Below are positions 38,231 through 46,213 of a DNA stretch of 64,000 nt, one piece after another. This stretch comes from JBFAPK01 sp040676675. Lineage in GTDB: Bacteria > Actinomycetota > Actinomycetes > Mycobacteriales > Micromonosporaceae. The stretch lies in the NCBI RefSeq assembly GCF_040676675.1, contig NZ_JBFAPK010000001.1:310001-374000 (forward strand), written 5' to 3'. Every line of letters begins with the position of its first letter. Position 1 is the stretch's first letter. Made by a program: the position numbers and the translations under genes. The notes under the pieces are model-generated. The model saw only the letters and a program-made list of their open reading frames with translations. It was not told where the DNA came from and made no database searches.

Positions 38231-38338
38231 GGACCGCTCGGAATCTATCGAGGGCGTTGCTCAACAACGACAGTCAGGCCCGACGAGCATGGCTCGATTA
38301 GCGAGGTGTTCTGATTCGAGCATGTCCGGCGGACCAGC

Positions 38339-38539
38339 TCAAACGGGCCTGGCTGTCTTAACCAGATCGACAAAGGCCCGCCAGGCGGTGGGGGCGAAGG
38401 TGAGGGTGCCGCCGTCGCGGTCCTTGCTGTCGCGTACGAGGACGCGGCCGGGGAGGTTGTCGGCGACCTCGACGCAGTTGCCGCCGTTGGAGCTGCTGCG
38501 GGTGCTCGTGCGCCAGCGGGCGCCGGTCACTTCATCCAT
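38339..38539 (-). CDS. DUF397-domain protein
   Basis: 66 residues covering the whole DUF397 domain: WRTSTRSSSNGGNCVEVADN, VLVRDSKDRDGGTLTFAPTAWRAFVDLVK. These small proteins are usually encoded beside XRE/DUF5753 regulators of the WhiJ/AbaA type, as here. The ATG lies inside the end of the upstream regulator (13-bp overlap), so the two are translationally coupled. Known pairs affect development and antibiotic production in Streptomyces; the molecular role is thought to be modulation of the partner. Confidence 0.93.
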   Translation of the reverse strand: MDEVTGARWRTSTRSSSNGGNCVEVADNLPGRVLVRDSKDRDGGTLTFAPTAWRAFVDLVKTARPV

Positions 38540-39276
38540 GTTCGCGCCTTCAGGAGGTCTCTCGACATGTCGCGCGGAAGCGCCACCGACCTCAGAGTGT
38601 CCCAGACCCGCCAGAGGGCGGCAACGTCGTCGGTGACTCGGCCGGCCGCCTGGTCGTCCAGGTAGCCGACGTCGCCCTCGCCGTCGAGGGTGGCGATGAC
38701 GAACGGCCCGGCCTGCCCGGCGTGCAGGCCGGCGGTGAGCGGCAGCACGTGCACCATGACGAGCGGGCGGAGCGACATCTCGATGAGGTGGTCGAGCTGC
38801 GGGTGCATGATCTCCGGCGCGCCACGCCGCAGCGCCGCCTCGTCGATGAGGAAGACCGCGAGCGGCGGGTCGTCGCGGTCCAGGACGGCCCGCTGCCGGT
38901 CGAGTCGCGCCTCGACGTGTCCCTCGACCTCCGCGCCGGCCAGCGGCCCGCTGCTCAGCACCGCGCGGGCGTACGCCTCGGTCTGGAGCAGCCCCGGCAG
39001 GACGCTGGACTCGAACGACCGCAGCGACGACGCGGCCTGTTCGATCTGGGCCCACGGGCGGAACCACTCCACGTCCCGCCGCCGGACCGCCTCCGGCCAG
39101 AGGTCTCCGATCTGCTGACCGAGCAGCTCCGCCACCGCCGCCCGGTGCCTCGGCTGCGGAACGCGCCCAGGCGAAAGCCACCGCCCCGCCGTCTTCGGAT
39201 CAACCCCCACCTTGGCCGCCAGCGACTCGCAGGTCTCGCCCGCTGCCGCCATCGCCACTCGCAGCGCCTCTTGCAT
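38527..39276 (-). CDS. XRE-family regulator with DUF5753 sensor domain
   Basis: 249 residues from ATG 39276 (GGAGG five bases upstream). N-terminal HTH: ALRVAMAAAGETCESLAAKVGVDPKTAGRWLSPGRVPQPRHRAAVAELLG. The DUF5753 part begins near residue 85: SSLRSFESSVLPGLLQTEAYARAVL, RQRAVLDRDDPPLAVFLIDEAAL, HPQLDHLIEMSLRPLVMVHVLPLTAG. It forms the typical pair with the overlapping DUF397 gene. The next XRE gene starts 205 bp away in the opposite direction. Confidence 0.93.
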   Translation of the reverse strand: MQEALRVAMAAAGETCESLAAKVGVDPKTAGRWLSPGRVPQPRHRAAVAELLGQQIGDLWPEAVRRRDVEWFRPWAQIEQAASSLRSFESSVLPGLLQTEAYARAVLSSGPLAGAEVEGHVEARLDRQRAVLDRDDPPLAVFLIDEAALRRGAPEIMHPQLDHLIEMSLRPLVMVHVLPLTAGLHAGQAGPFVIATLDGEGDVGYLDDQAAGRVTDDVAALWRVWDTLRSVALPRDMSRDLLKARTWMK

Positions 39277-39481
39277 GGTTACCTCCACACCGGACGATCG
39301 GGACGTCCCAAAAGTTATATCGACGTCGTGTGACAATCCGGCGACACACGGCAATCTCGGCTGAGCGGAACCGCTCGGATCTGTCGGCACCGGAAAAGAC
39401 GGGCGGAACCGTACGGGTGCCGCCCCGGGTTGAAGGGGTCTCGGGGCGGCACCCATCCACGGACCAGCCGAGGGGGAGCCG

Positions 39482-40726
39482 ATGTCGGAGAGCGCTGCCA
39501 GCGAGGGGTCCGGGTCGTCCGTGGGGCGGCGGGTGGCGTACTGGCGGGTGCGGCGGGGCATGACCCAACAGATGCTCGGCGACCGGGTCGGCCGGTCGAA
39601 GAGCTGGGTGGAGAAGGTCGAGCGGGGCGTGCGGCGCCTCGACCGGGTCTCGGTGCTGCACGAGATCGCCCGGGTGCTGGAGATCCCGGTCGAGCAGCTG
39701 CTCGCCCCGGCCGCGCCCGAACAGGCGGCGGACCAGGGGGAGGTGGAGGACATCCGGGCCGCGCTGGCCCGGTACACCTGGTCGGAAGACCCCGACGACG
39801 CGGACGCCGTGCCGGCCGACCTGGGCGAGTTGCGCGGCGCCGTCGACCACGCGTGGCTGAGCTTCCAGCACGGCGGCTACGACACACTCACCCGGAGCCT
39901 GCCGCAGCTGCTGCGCCGGGCGCAGCACGCCGACACACACCACCGGCACGACGACGACCACGCGGCGCGGGCCGCGCACCTGCTGGCCCAGTCGTATCAG
40001 ATCGCCTCCTCGACGCTACGCAAGACCGGGCAACCCGAGCTGGCCTGGTTCGCCGCCGACCGGGCCCGCGCGGTCGCGGTCCGCGCCGGCGATCCGCTGC
40101 TCGCCGGTACCGCCGACAGTCGCGCCGGCAACGCCCTGCTCACCCTCGGCCGCCCCCGCCCAGCCCTCGAAACGCAGCTCGTCGCCGTCAACCGGCTCGC
40201 CCCCGGCGACGCCCGCACCGCCACCGGCCAACAGCTCTCCGTGTACGGATCGCTGCTGCTCCAGGCCGCGATGGCCGCCGCGCACCTCGCCGATGATGCC
40301 GGGGTGCGGGACCTGATCGGCGAGGCCGCACGGGTCGTGCGCGACCTGCACCCGGCCGCCAACCACTACTGGACCAGCTTCAACGCCACCAACCTCAGCC
40401 TGCACCGGATCGCCGCCGACGTGGAGTTAGGCGAGCACCGCCGGGCCGCCGACGCCCACGACCGGCTCGACGGCCACGCCTTCCGGGGGCTGGCGCCGGA
40501 ACGCCGCGCCCAACACCTGCTCGACGTCGCCCGCGCCTACTGCCACCTCGGGCGGGCACGCGAGGCGGTACCACTGCTGCTGGAGGCCGAACGGCTGGCC
40601 CCTGCCGAGATCCGCCACCGCCCCGCCGCCCACGCCGTACTACGCGACCTCACCCGCCGCATCCCGGGCCGCATCCCCGGACCCGTCACCGACCTCGCCC
40701 GCCGCAGCGGAATCCACCCCGGCTGA
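39482..40726 (+). CDS. XRE-family regulator with TPR-like C-terminal domain
   Basis: 414 residues from ATG 39482 (GAGGGGGAG upstream). HTH: VGRRVAYWRVRRGMTQQMLGDRVGRSKSWVEKVERGVRRLDRVSVLHEIARVLE. The remaining ~330 residues are alpha-helical with TPR-like repeats (AARAAHLLAQSYQIASSTLRKTG, AWFAADRARAVAVRAGDPLLAGTADSRAGNALLTLG, RRAQHLLDVARAYCHLGRAREAVPLLLEAERL). This layout is shared by regulators that sense peptides or partner proteins. Targets are unknown. Divergent from the XRE/DUF397 pair. Confidence 0.92.
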   Translation: MSESAASEGSGSSVGRRVAYWRVRRGMTQQMLGDRVGRSKSWVEKVERGVRRLDRVSVLHEIARVLEIPVEQLLAPAAPEQAADQGEVEDIRAALARYTWSEDPDDADAVPADLGELRGAVDHAWLSFQHGGYDTLTRSLPQLLRRAQHADTHHRHDDDHAARAAHLLAQSYQIASSTLRKTGQPELAWFAADRARAVAVRAGDPLLAGTADSRAGNALLTLGRPRPALETQLVAVNRLAPGDARTATGQQLSVYGSLLLQAAMAAAHLADDAGVRDLIGEAARVVRDLHPAANHYWTSFNATNLSLHRIAADVELGEHRRAADAHDRLDGHAFRGLAPERRAQHLLDVARAYCHLGRAREAVPLLLEAERLAPAEIRHRPAAHAVLRDLTRRIPGRIPGPVTDLARRSGIHPG

Positions 40727-40777
40727 CCGGCGGCCGGGTCACGCGGCCGAGTTTGGAGATCGGCTTTCCCCGGCAGG

Positions 40778-41332
40778 TCAGAGCCCGAGGAACCGCCGCA
40801 GCACCCGGCGCGATGCCGGCAGCCGGTGGCCGGCGTCGAACTCCCGTACCGAGATCTCCCGCGTCATCGCGCCCAGCAGCCGCGCCGCCTCCTCGGCGTC
40901 CTCCCAGCCCATGGCCTGCAGGTCGGCCACGCCCGCCGCCGCGAGCCGCTCGCGCCGCGCCTCCATCGAGCCCTGGGCGGCCGGGTCCGAGCGGGCATCC
41001 AGCGACAGCGCCTTGACGCCCCGGTTCGCGAGCGAGACGTCGAGGTAAGCCTCGCTACCTCGAAAAAGTCGCTCGGCGCCGGGCGGCAGTCCGGCGATCG
41101 CCGCGCCGACGGCGGCCTCGACCCGGGCGTGGAAGCGGGCGTGCATGGCGTCGACGAAGGCCGCGCGGTCCTTGAAGTGGACGTAGAAGGTTCCCTTGGC
41201 GACCCCGGCCCGGGCGACCACCATGTTGACGCTGACGCCGGCCAGGCCGTGCTCCTCCGCCAGCGCCGCGCCCGCGTCGAGCAGCGCCTCGCGGGTCTGT
41301 TGCGCGCTGGTCGCCCTGGTTCCCTCTGCCAT
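40778..41332 (-). CDS. TetR-family repressor
   Basis: 184 residues. N-terminal HTH: TREALLDAGAALAEEHGLAGVSVNMVVARAGVAKGTFYVHFKDRAAFVDAM. The ligand domain is small. The start at 41332 lies 42 bp from an 18-bp perfect palindrome shared with the divergent hydrolase, which is its likely operator and target. Confidence 0.93.
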   Translation of the reverse strand: MAEGTRATSAQQTREALLDAGAALAEEHGLAGVSVNMVVARAGVAKGTFYVHFKDRAAFVDAMHARFHARVEAAVGAAIAGLPPGAERLFRGSEAYLDVSLANRGVKALSLDARSDPAAQGSMEARRERLAAAGVADLQAMGWEDAEEAARLLGAMTREISVREFDAGHRLPASRRVLRRFLGL

Positions 41333-41374
41333 CGCCCGGAGTATAGGCCCGCCGAAATCGGAGAACGGGCGAAC

Positions 41375-41392
41375 TGACCGACCGGTCGGTCA
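41375..41392. promoter_or_regulatory. TetR operator, perfect 18-bp palindrome
   Basis: TGACCGACCGGTCGGTCA is fully self-complementary and sits 18 bp ahead of the hydrolase start and 42 bp ahead of the repressor start. This is the classic arrangement for a repressor controlling itself and its divergent neighbour. Confidence 0.85.
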
Positions 41393-41410
41393 TCGTGCTA
41401 GGTTGAGCGC

Positions 41411-42265
41411 ATGACCACACTGTCGACATCCGCGGGGACGGTCGGGTACGACTCCCGGGGCAGCGGCGACCCGATCGTCCTGCTGCCCAGCGGCGGGCAC
41501 GACCTGCACGACTACGACGAGATCCGCGAGCTGCTCCCCGACGGGCTGCGCAGCATCGGCGTGGACTGGCCGGGCCACGGCCGGTCTCCGGCCGGGACGG
41601 CGCCCTCGACCGAACTGCGGCTGACCCGGATCGTCGAGGAGCTGCTCGACTCGCTCACCCCCGACGGCGCCGTACTGGCCGGCAACTCGGTCGGCGGCAA
41701 CGTCGCCGCCCGGCTGGCGATCAGACGGCCCGACCTGGTCAGGGGACTGATGATCATCGACGGCGGCGGCTTCGAGGACACCACGCTCACGGGCCGTGCG
41801 TTCTGCGCGCTGATGAGCCGCCCCTGGTTCGTCCGCCTGGTCTATCCCCTCTTCTCCCAGGCGTACCTGCGCCCGCGCAGCACGGCCGACCGTCGGGCGC
41901 GAGCCGCCGCCATCGCGATCACGCGCACCACGCCGGGAGTGACGGCGGTCACCGAGATCTGGCACAGCTTCCGCCTTCCCGAGCACGACCTCCGGGCCGA
42001 GGCCGGGCGGATCACCGCCCCGACCGTGCTGGTCTGGGGGCGGCACGACCCCGTCCTTCCGCTCCGCGCCGCCGAGACGGCCAGGGACCTGATCCCCGGA
42101 TCGAGGCTCGTGGTCGTCGACAGCGGCCACCTTCCGCACACCACCGACCCGGCCGCCGTCGCCGCCGAACTCACCGCCCTCGCGAGCGTCGCGTTCCAGG
42201 GCGGGGGCGGGACCGACCACGCCCCGCGCCTCCCGTCGGCCAGCGGCGGGGACGCCATCCCTTGA
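41411..42265 (+). CDS. Alpha/beta hydrolase under TetR control
   Basis: 284 residues. IVLLPSGGHDLHDYDEI, VDWPGHGRSPAG, the nucleophile elbow VLAGNSVGGNVAA (Ser), the acid in LVWGRHDPVLP and the catalytic His in VVDSGHLPHTTDPAAVA form a complete hydrolase set. The substrate is unknown. The control by an adjacent TetR protein suggests an inducible detoxification or degradative role. The last ~20 residues are Gly/Pro-rich and beyond the fold. Confidence 0.92.
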   Translation: MTTLSTSAGTVGYDSRGSGDPIVLLPSGGHDLHDYDEIRELLPDGLRSIGVDWPGHGRSPAGTAPSTELRLTRIVEELLDSLTPDGAVLAGNSVGGNVAARLAIRRPDLVRGLMIIDGGGFEDTTLTGRAFCALMSRPWFVRLVYPLFSQAYLRPRSTADRRARAAAIAITRTTPGVTAVTEIWHSFRLPEHDLRAEAGRITAPTVLVWGRHDPVLPLRAAETARDLIPGSRLVVVDSGHLPHTTDPAAVAAELTALASVAFQGGGGTDHAPRLPSASGGDAIP

Positions 42266-42308
42266 AGTCGAGAAGGCGCGGCCTCCCGGGGATGACGCCC
42301 CCGCCGGC

Positions 42309-42758
42309 TCACCAGGTCTTGCCGGCCTGCTCGCGGACCGCGCGGTTGATCCGGTTGAAGAAGTTGGTCAGCGCGATCTCCAGAATGATGGCGCTCAGCT
42401 GACCCTCGCCGAAGTGCTCCGCGGCGGCGTCCCAGATCTCGTCGGTCACGCCGGGCGCGCCGTCCTGGATCCGGGTGGCGGCCTCGGCCAGGGCGAGGGC
42501 CGCCCGCTCCTGCTCGGTGTAGAAGGGCGTGTCGCGCCAGGCGACCAGGTTGTGCAGCCGCTCGGCCGTCTCACCCTCCTTCTGCGCCGACTGGACCGAG
42601 GAGAAGACGCACGGGCTGCAGCCGTTGATCTGGCTGGCACGCAGATGGATCAGTGACAGCAGGCGCTTGTCGACGCCCCCGGCGTGAATCGCCTTGTACA
42701 GGTGCTGGACCGCCGTGATCACGTCGGGGTTCGCCGGGCCGGTCATGCGTGGTTCCAT
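42309..42758 (-). CDS. Carboxymuconolactone decarboxylase / AhpD-like protein, ECF41 target
   Basis: 149 residues from ATG 42758 (AAGGAG eight bases upstream). AVQHLYKAIHAGGVDKRLLSLIHLRASQINGCSPCVFSSVQSAQKEG contains the redox C-x-x-C and downstream His/Ser of the AhpD fold. LVAWRDTPFYTEQERAALALAEAAT is also typical. Families of this type are the main known partners of ECF41 sigma factors. The divergent gene is such a sigma factor, and a matching promoter lies upstream. Probable role: peroxide or lactone-related detoxification. Confidence 0.93.
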   Translation of the reverse strand: MEPRMTGPANPDVITAVQHLYKAIHAGGVDKRLLSLIHLRASQINGCSPCVFSSVQSAQKEGETAERLHNLVAWRDTPFYTEQERAALALAEAATRIQDGAPGVTDEIWDAAAEHFGEGQLSAIILEIALTNFFNRINRAVREQAGKTW

Positions 42759-42812
42759 CAGTACTGCTCCTTCATCGGTTACCTGAGCCCCCTGGGGCCC
42801 GTCATCACGCAT

Positions 42813-42839
42813 GACGGAGCAGAGCCGAGGAAGGTAACA
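42813..42839 (-). promoter_or_regulatory. ECF41-type promoter of the decarboxylase gene
   Basis: On the minus strand TGTTACC (42839-42833), 16 bp, CGTC (42816-42813). The published ECF41 consensus is TGTCACA-N16-CGTC. The -35 element overlaps the ribosome-binding region of the sigma gene on the other strand. Confidence 0.75.
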
Positions 42840-42841
42840 AC

Positions 42842-43717
42842 ATGTCCGACACCAGCCCGGTGGGCCCGATGGTCGAGGCGTTCGAGGCCCAGCGTGACCG
42901 CCTGCGCGCGGTCGCCTACCGCATGCTCGGGTCGCACGCCGACGCCGAGGACGTGGTCCAGGAGGCATGGCTGCGCCTCTCCCGCCAGGACGGGGCGACC
43001 ATCGACAACCTCGCCGGCTGGCTGACCACGGTGGTCGGCCGGATCAGCCTCGACGTCCTGCGGTCGCGCCGGGCCCGCCCGGAGGCGCCCTACGACGACC
43101 GCATGTCCGAACTCGTGGTGACGCTCGACGACGGTCCCGTTCCCGAGGACGACGCGGTGCTCGCCGACTCGGTCGGGCTCGCGCTGCTCGTCGTCCTGGA
43201 CTCGCTCGGGCCGAGCGAGCGGCTGGCATTCGTGCTGCACGACCTGTTCGCGGTGCCGTTCGACGAGATCGGCCAGATCCTCGGCAAGTCCAGTGCCGCC
43301 ACCAAGATGCTCGCCAGCCGCGCCCGCAGGAAGGTGCAGGCGGTCGAACGGCCGTCCGCCGCCGGACGGGAGCAGCGGGAGGTGGTCGGGGCCTTCCTGG
43401 CGGCGGCCCGCCACGGCGACTTCGAGGCGTTGCTGCGGGTGCTCGACCCCGAGGTGAAACTGACCGTCGACACCCCGTCGGGCGTGGTCGTCACCCTCGG
43501 CGCCACCCGGGTCGCGGCCGGCGCGCGCCTGTCCAGCACCGGGGTTCACGGGCGCGCGGCGCTCGTCAACGGCCTCCCCGGGGTCATCGCCTGGCGCGAG
43601 GACGGCACTCCGCTCTCGGTCGTCGCGTTCACCGTCGTCGACGGCCGGATCACCGAGATCGCGGTCGTGGTCGACCCGGCCAAGCTCGCGCTGATGAACC
43701 TGCCCGAGCCGGCCTGA
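42842..43717 (+). CDS. ECF41-type (SigJ-like) RNA polymerase sigma factor with SnoaL-like C-terminal domain
   Basis: 291 residues. Region 2: MVEAFEAQRDRLRAVAYRMLGSHADAEDVVQEAWLRL. Region 4: SLGPSERLAFVLHDLFAVPFDEIGQILGKSSAATKMLASRARRKVQ. The remaining ~110 residues (EVVGAFLAAARHGDFEALLRVLDPEVKL) are the SnoaL-like extension that ECF41 factors carry instead of a separate anti-sigma factor. NGLPGVIAW matches one conserved motif of that extension. The DGGGK motif expected earlier seems absent (PSGVVVTLGATR instead). It should transcribe the divergent decarboxylase. Confidence 0.93.
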   Translation: MSDTSPVGPMVEAFEAQRDRLRAVAYRMLGSHADAEDVVQEAWLRLSRQDGATIDNLAGWLTTVVGRISLDVLRSRRARPEAPYDDRMSELVVTLDDGPVPEDDAVLADSVGLALLVVLDSLGPSERLAFVLHDLFAVPFDEIGQILGKSSAATKMLASRARRKVQAVERPSAAGREQREVVGAFLAAARHGDFEALLRVLDPEVKLTVDTPSGVVVTLGATRVAAGARLSSTGVHGRAALVNGLPGVIAWREDGTPLSVVAFTVVDGRITEIAVVVDPAKLALMNLPEPA

Positions 43718-43744
43718 GTCCCTACCGAACGGGTCGCGGCCGGG

Positions 43745-44380
43745 TCAGGAACCGGGGCGCCAGACCGATCCGGAGAGCAGTTGCGCGCCGCCGAGCCACG
43801 CGACGTTCATGAGGCGGGTCGCGGTGCGGTCCGGGTCGGCGTCCGGGTGGTCGGCGAGCCAGTCGGCCAGCGACTCGGCCGCGCCGACGAGGGCGTACGC
43901 CATCGTCTCCAGCTCGTCGGCGCGTACCTCGGGGTGCTCCGCCCGTACCGCGCGGGCGAGCATGCCCGCGACCACCTCGACCATGCGGGCCCGCATGGCG
44001 GTCACCTCGGCGGCGAAGGGGCGCTCGCCGCGGGCCTGGCGGTAGAGCACGGCCCACCCGTCGCGGTGCGCGCCGACGAAGCCGAAGAACGCCCGTAGCC
44101 CGGCCCAGAGCCGCTCGTCCGCGGGCTGGGCGGGGTCGACCGCGCCGGCGATGGTCTCCAGCAGCCGGGTGCCCTCGCGGTGCAGGCAGGCGATGAAGAG
44201 CTCCTCCTTGGTGCCGAGGTACGCGTAGACCATGGGTTTGGAGATCCCCGCGTCCTCGGCGATCTCGTCCATGCTGGCGGCGTGGAAGCCGCGCCGGGAG
44301 AAGACCCGTACGGCCGCGTCGAGCATCTGCTGTTCGCGTACGGCGCGCGGGAGCCGCTTGAAGGTGGGGGTGCTCGGCAC
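43745..44380 (-). CDS. TetR-family repressor of the lipid operon
   Basis: 211 residues from GTG 44380. HTH: REQQMLDAAVRVFSRRGFHAASMDEIAEDAGISKPMVYAYLGTKEELFIACL. The C-terminal domain (WAVLYRQARGERPFAAEVTAMRARMVEVVAGML) is of the type found in many fatty-acid regulators. Divergent from SCP2, acyl-CoA dehydrogenase and acyl-CoA synthetase genes, with a long palindrome between that is the likely operator. Confidence 0.93.
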   Translation of the reverse strand: MPSTPTFKRLPRAVREQQMLDAAVRVFSRRGFHAASMDEIAEDAGISKPMVYAYLGTKEELFIACLHREGTRLLETIAGAVDPAQPADERLWAGLRAFFGFVGAHRDGWAVLYRQARGERPFAAEVTAMRARMVEVVAGMLARAVRAEHPEVRADELETMAYALVGAAESLADWLADHPDADPDRTATRLMNVAWLGGAQLLSGSVWRPGS

Positions 44381-44394
44381 CTTGCGAGCATACC

Positions 44395-44422
44395 TACTCG
44401 TGCGTAAGGTTACGCAGGAGTA
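44395..44422. promoter_or_regulatory. TetR operator, 28-bp imperfect palindrome
   Basis: TACTCGTGCGTAA (44395-44407) and TTACGCAGGAGTA (44410-44422) are inverted with one mismatch in 13 and a 2-bp centre, between the repressor and the SCP2 gene. Confidence 0.85.
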
Positions 44423-44451
44423 ACTAGACTTTGCCCGGAAGGTATGACTTC

Positions 44452-44904
44452 ATGACTGACTTCGATCCGGCCACCTTCTCGTCGGTCGATCCCAAGCAGT
44501 TCGCCCAGATCGTCAAGTCCACTCCGGACGACAAGATCGCTCAGGTGATGGCGACCGACGTGCGGGGCAAGGTCCTCGGCGAGGTCTTCAACCGGATGCC
44601 GTCGCTGTTCCGGGCCGACCGCGCCGGCTCGACGAACGCCGTCATCCACTGGAACATCACCGGCCGCCCCGACGGCGGCACCGACACCTACGAGGTGATC
44701 ATCGAGAACGGCACCTGCCGGGTCTCCGAGACCCCGGAGCAGGACCCGAAGCTCTCGCTCACCATGGGCCCGGTCGAGTTCCTCAAGGTGGTCTCGGGCG
44801 GCGCCAACCCCGTGATGATGTTCATGACCGGCAAGCTCAAGGCAAAGGGTGACCTGGGGCTGGCCGCCAACATCGCCAACCTCTTCGACATCCCCAAGGC
44901 CTGA
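44452..44904 (+). CDS. SCP2 sterol-binding-domain protein
   Basis: 150 residues from ATG 44452 (GGAAGG eight bases upstream). HWNITGRPDGGTDTYEVIIENGTCRVSE, PKLSLTMGPVEFLKVVSGGANPVMMFMTGKLKAKGDLGLAANIANLFD is a complete SCP2 fold, a lipid- or sterol-binding protein. It is the first gene of an operon with acyl-CoA dehydrogenase (2 bp gap) and acyl-CoA synthetase, so it probably carries lipid acyl groups to these enzymes. An in-frame ATG at 44431 lacks a ribosome-binding site. Confidence 0.94.
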   Translation: MTDFDPATFSSVDPKQFAQIVKSTPDDKIAQVMATDVRGKVLGEVFNRMPSLFRADRAGSTNAVIHWNITGRPDGGTDTYEVIIENGTCRVSETPEQDPKLSLTMGPVEFLKVVSGGANPVMMFMTGKLKAKGDLGLAANIANLFDIPKA

Positions 44905-44906
44905 CC

Positions 44907-46121
44907 ATGGTCGAGTTCTCGCTAGACCTGAACGAGGAACAGCGGGACCTGCGGGACTGGGTGCACGGCTTCGCCGACGGGGTCGTGCGCCCGGCCGCCG
45001 CCGAGTGGGACGCCCGGGAGGAGACGCCCTGGCCGGTGATCCAGGAGGCGGCCAAGGTCGGACTCTACGGCTTCGAGTTCCTCGCGAACTGCTGGGCGGA
45101 CCCGACCGGGCTCTCCCTGCCGATCGCCAACGAGGAGCTCTTCTGGGGCGACGCGGGGATCGGACTGGCCATCTTCGGCACCTCGCTGGCCGTGGCCGCG
45201 ATCTACGGCAGTGGCACCCCGGACCAGCTCGTCGAGTGGGTTCCGCAGTGCTTCGGCACGGTGGACGAACCGGCCGTCGCCGCGTTCTGCACCACCGAGC
45301 CCGAGGCCGGCTCCGACGTGAGCGCCATGCGCACCCGGGCCCGCTACGACGAGGCCACCGACGAGTGGGTGCTGAGCGGCCAGAAGGCGTACGCCACCAA
45401 CGGCGGGATCGCCGCCGTGCACGTGGTCACCGCGTCGGTCGACCCGGCGCTCGGCTCGCGCGGACAGGCCGCCTTCGTGGTACCGCCCGGCACGGCGGGA
45501 CTCGACGCCACCCGCAAGCTCAAGAAGCTGGGGCTGCGCGCGTCGCACACGGCCGACGTCTTCCTCGACGACGTACGCGTGCCGGGGCGGTGCCTGCTCG
45601 GTGGCCGCGAGGCCCTGCTGGAGCGGCTCGACCGGGCCCGCTCCGGACAGCGGGCGGCCGGCCAGGCGGCGATGCGTACCTTCGAACTGTCCCGCCCCAC
45701 CGTCGGCGCCCAGGCGATCGGGGTCGCCCGCGCCGCGTACGAGTACGCGCTGGCGTACGCGAAGGAGCGCGTCCAGTTCGGACGGCCGATCATCGAGAAC
45801 CAGGCGGTCGCGTTCGCGCTCGCCGACATGAAGATGGAGATCGACGCCGCCCGACTGCTGGTCTGGCGGGCCGCCTGGATGGGCCGGAACAACCGGCCGT
45901 TCGAGGCGGGCGAGGGCTCGATGTCCAAGCTGAAGGCCGGCGAGGTCGCCGTGTCGGTGACCGAGAAGGCGGTACAGCTGCTCGGCGGGGCCGGCTTCCT
46001 GCGCGAGCACCCGGTCGAGCGCTGGTACCGGGACGCGAAGATCTACACGATCTTCGAGGGGACCTCCGAGATCCAGCGCCTGGTCATCTCCCGTGCCATC
46101 TCCGGGATGCAGATCCGCTGA
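44907..46121 (+). CDS. Acyl-CoA dehydrogenase
   Basis: 404 residues. LDLNEEQRDLRDWVHGFADGVVRP starts the helical N-domain. FCTTEPEAGSDVSAMRTRA is the FAD/substrate signature, and EGTSEIQRLVISRAI carries a conserved C-terminal Glu motif. QFGRPIIENQAVAFALADM is also conserved. It introduces the trans double bond in beta-oxidation using an electron-transfer flavoprotein. Coupled to the SCP2 gene and followed after 92 bp, with an inverted repeat, by an acyl-CoA synthetase. Confidence 0.95.
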   Translation: MVEFSLDLNEEQRDLRDWVHGFADGVVRPAAAEWDAREETPWPVIQEAAKVGLYGFEFLANCWADPTGLSLPIANEELFWGDAGIGLAIFGTSLAVAAIYGSGTPDQLVEWVPQCFGTVDEPAVAAFCTTEPEAGSDVSAMRTRARYDEATDEWVLSGQKAYATNGGIAAVHVVTASVDPALGSRGQAAFVVPPGTAGLDATRKLKKLGLRASHTADVFLDDVRVPGRCLLGGREALLERLDRARSGQRAAGQAAMRTFELSRPTVGAQAIGVARAAYEYALAYAKERVQFGRPIIENQAVAFALADMKMEIDAARLLVWRAAWMGRNNRPFEAGEGSMSKLKAGEVAVSVTEKAVQLLGGAGFLREHPVERWYRDAKIYTIFEGTSEIQRLVISRAISGMQIR

Positions 46122-46140
46122 CCCGCCGGCAGACTCGTGT

Positions 46141-46187
46141 GGAAGGGCCTCTTCCCGCACAAAACGCGACAGCGGAGGGGCCCTTCC
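46141..46187. repeat. Inverted repeat GGAAGGGCC...GGCCCTTCC inside the operon
   Basis: GGAAGGGCC (46141-46149) and GGCCCTTCC (46179-46187) with a 29-nt loop, between acyl-CoA dehydrogenase and acyl-CoA synthetase. May attenuate transcription. It looks like an intergenic repeat family. Confidence 0.6.
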
Positions 46188-46213
46188 TGAACCACTGAGG
46201 AGGTGGCCCAGCG

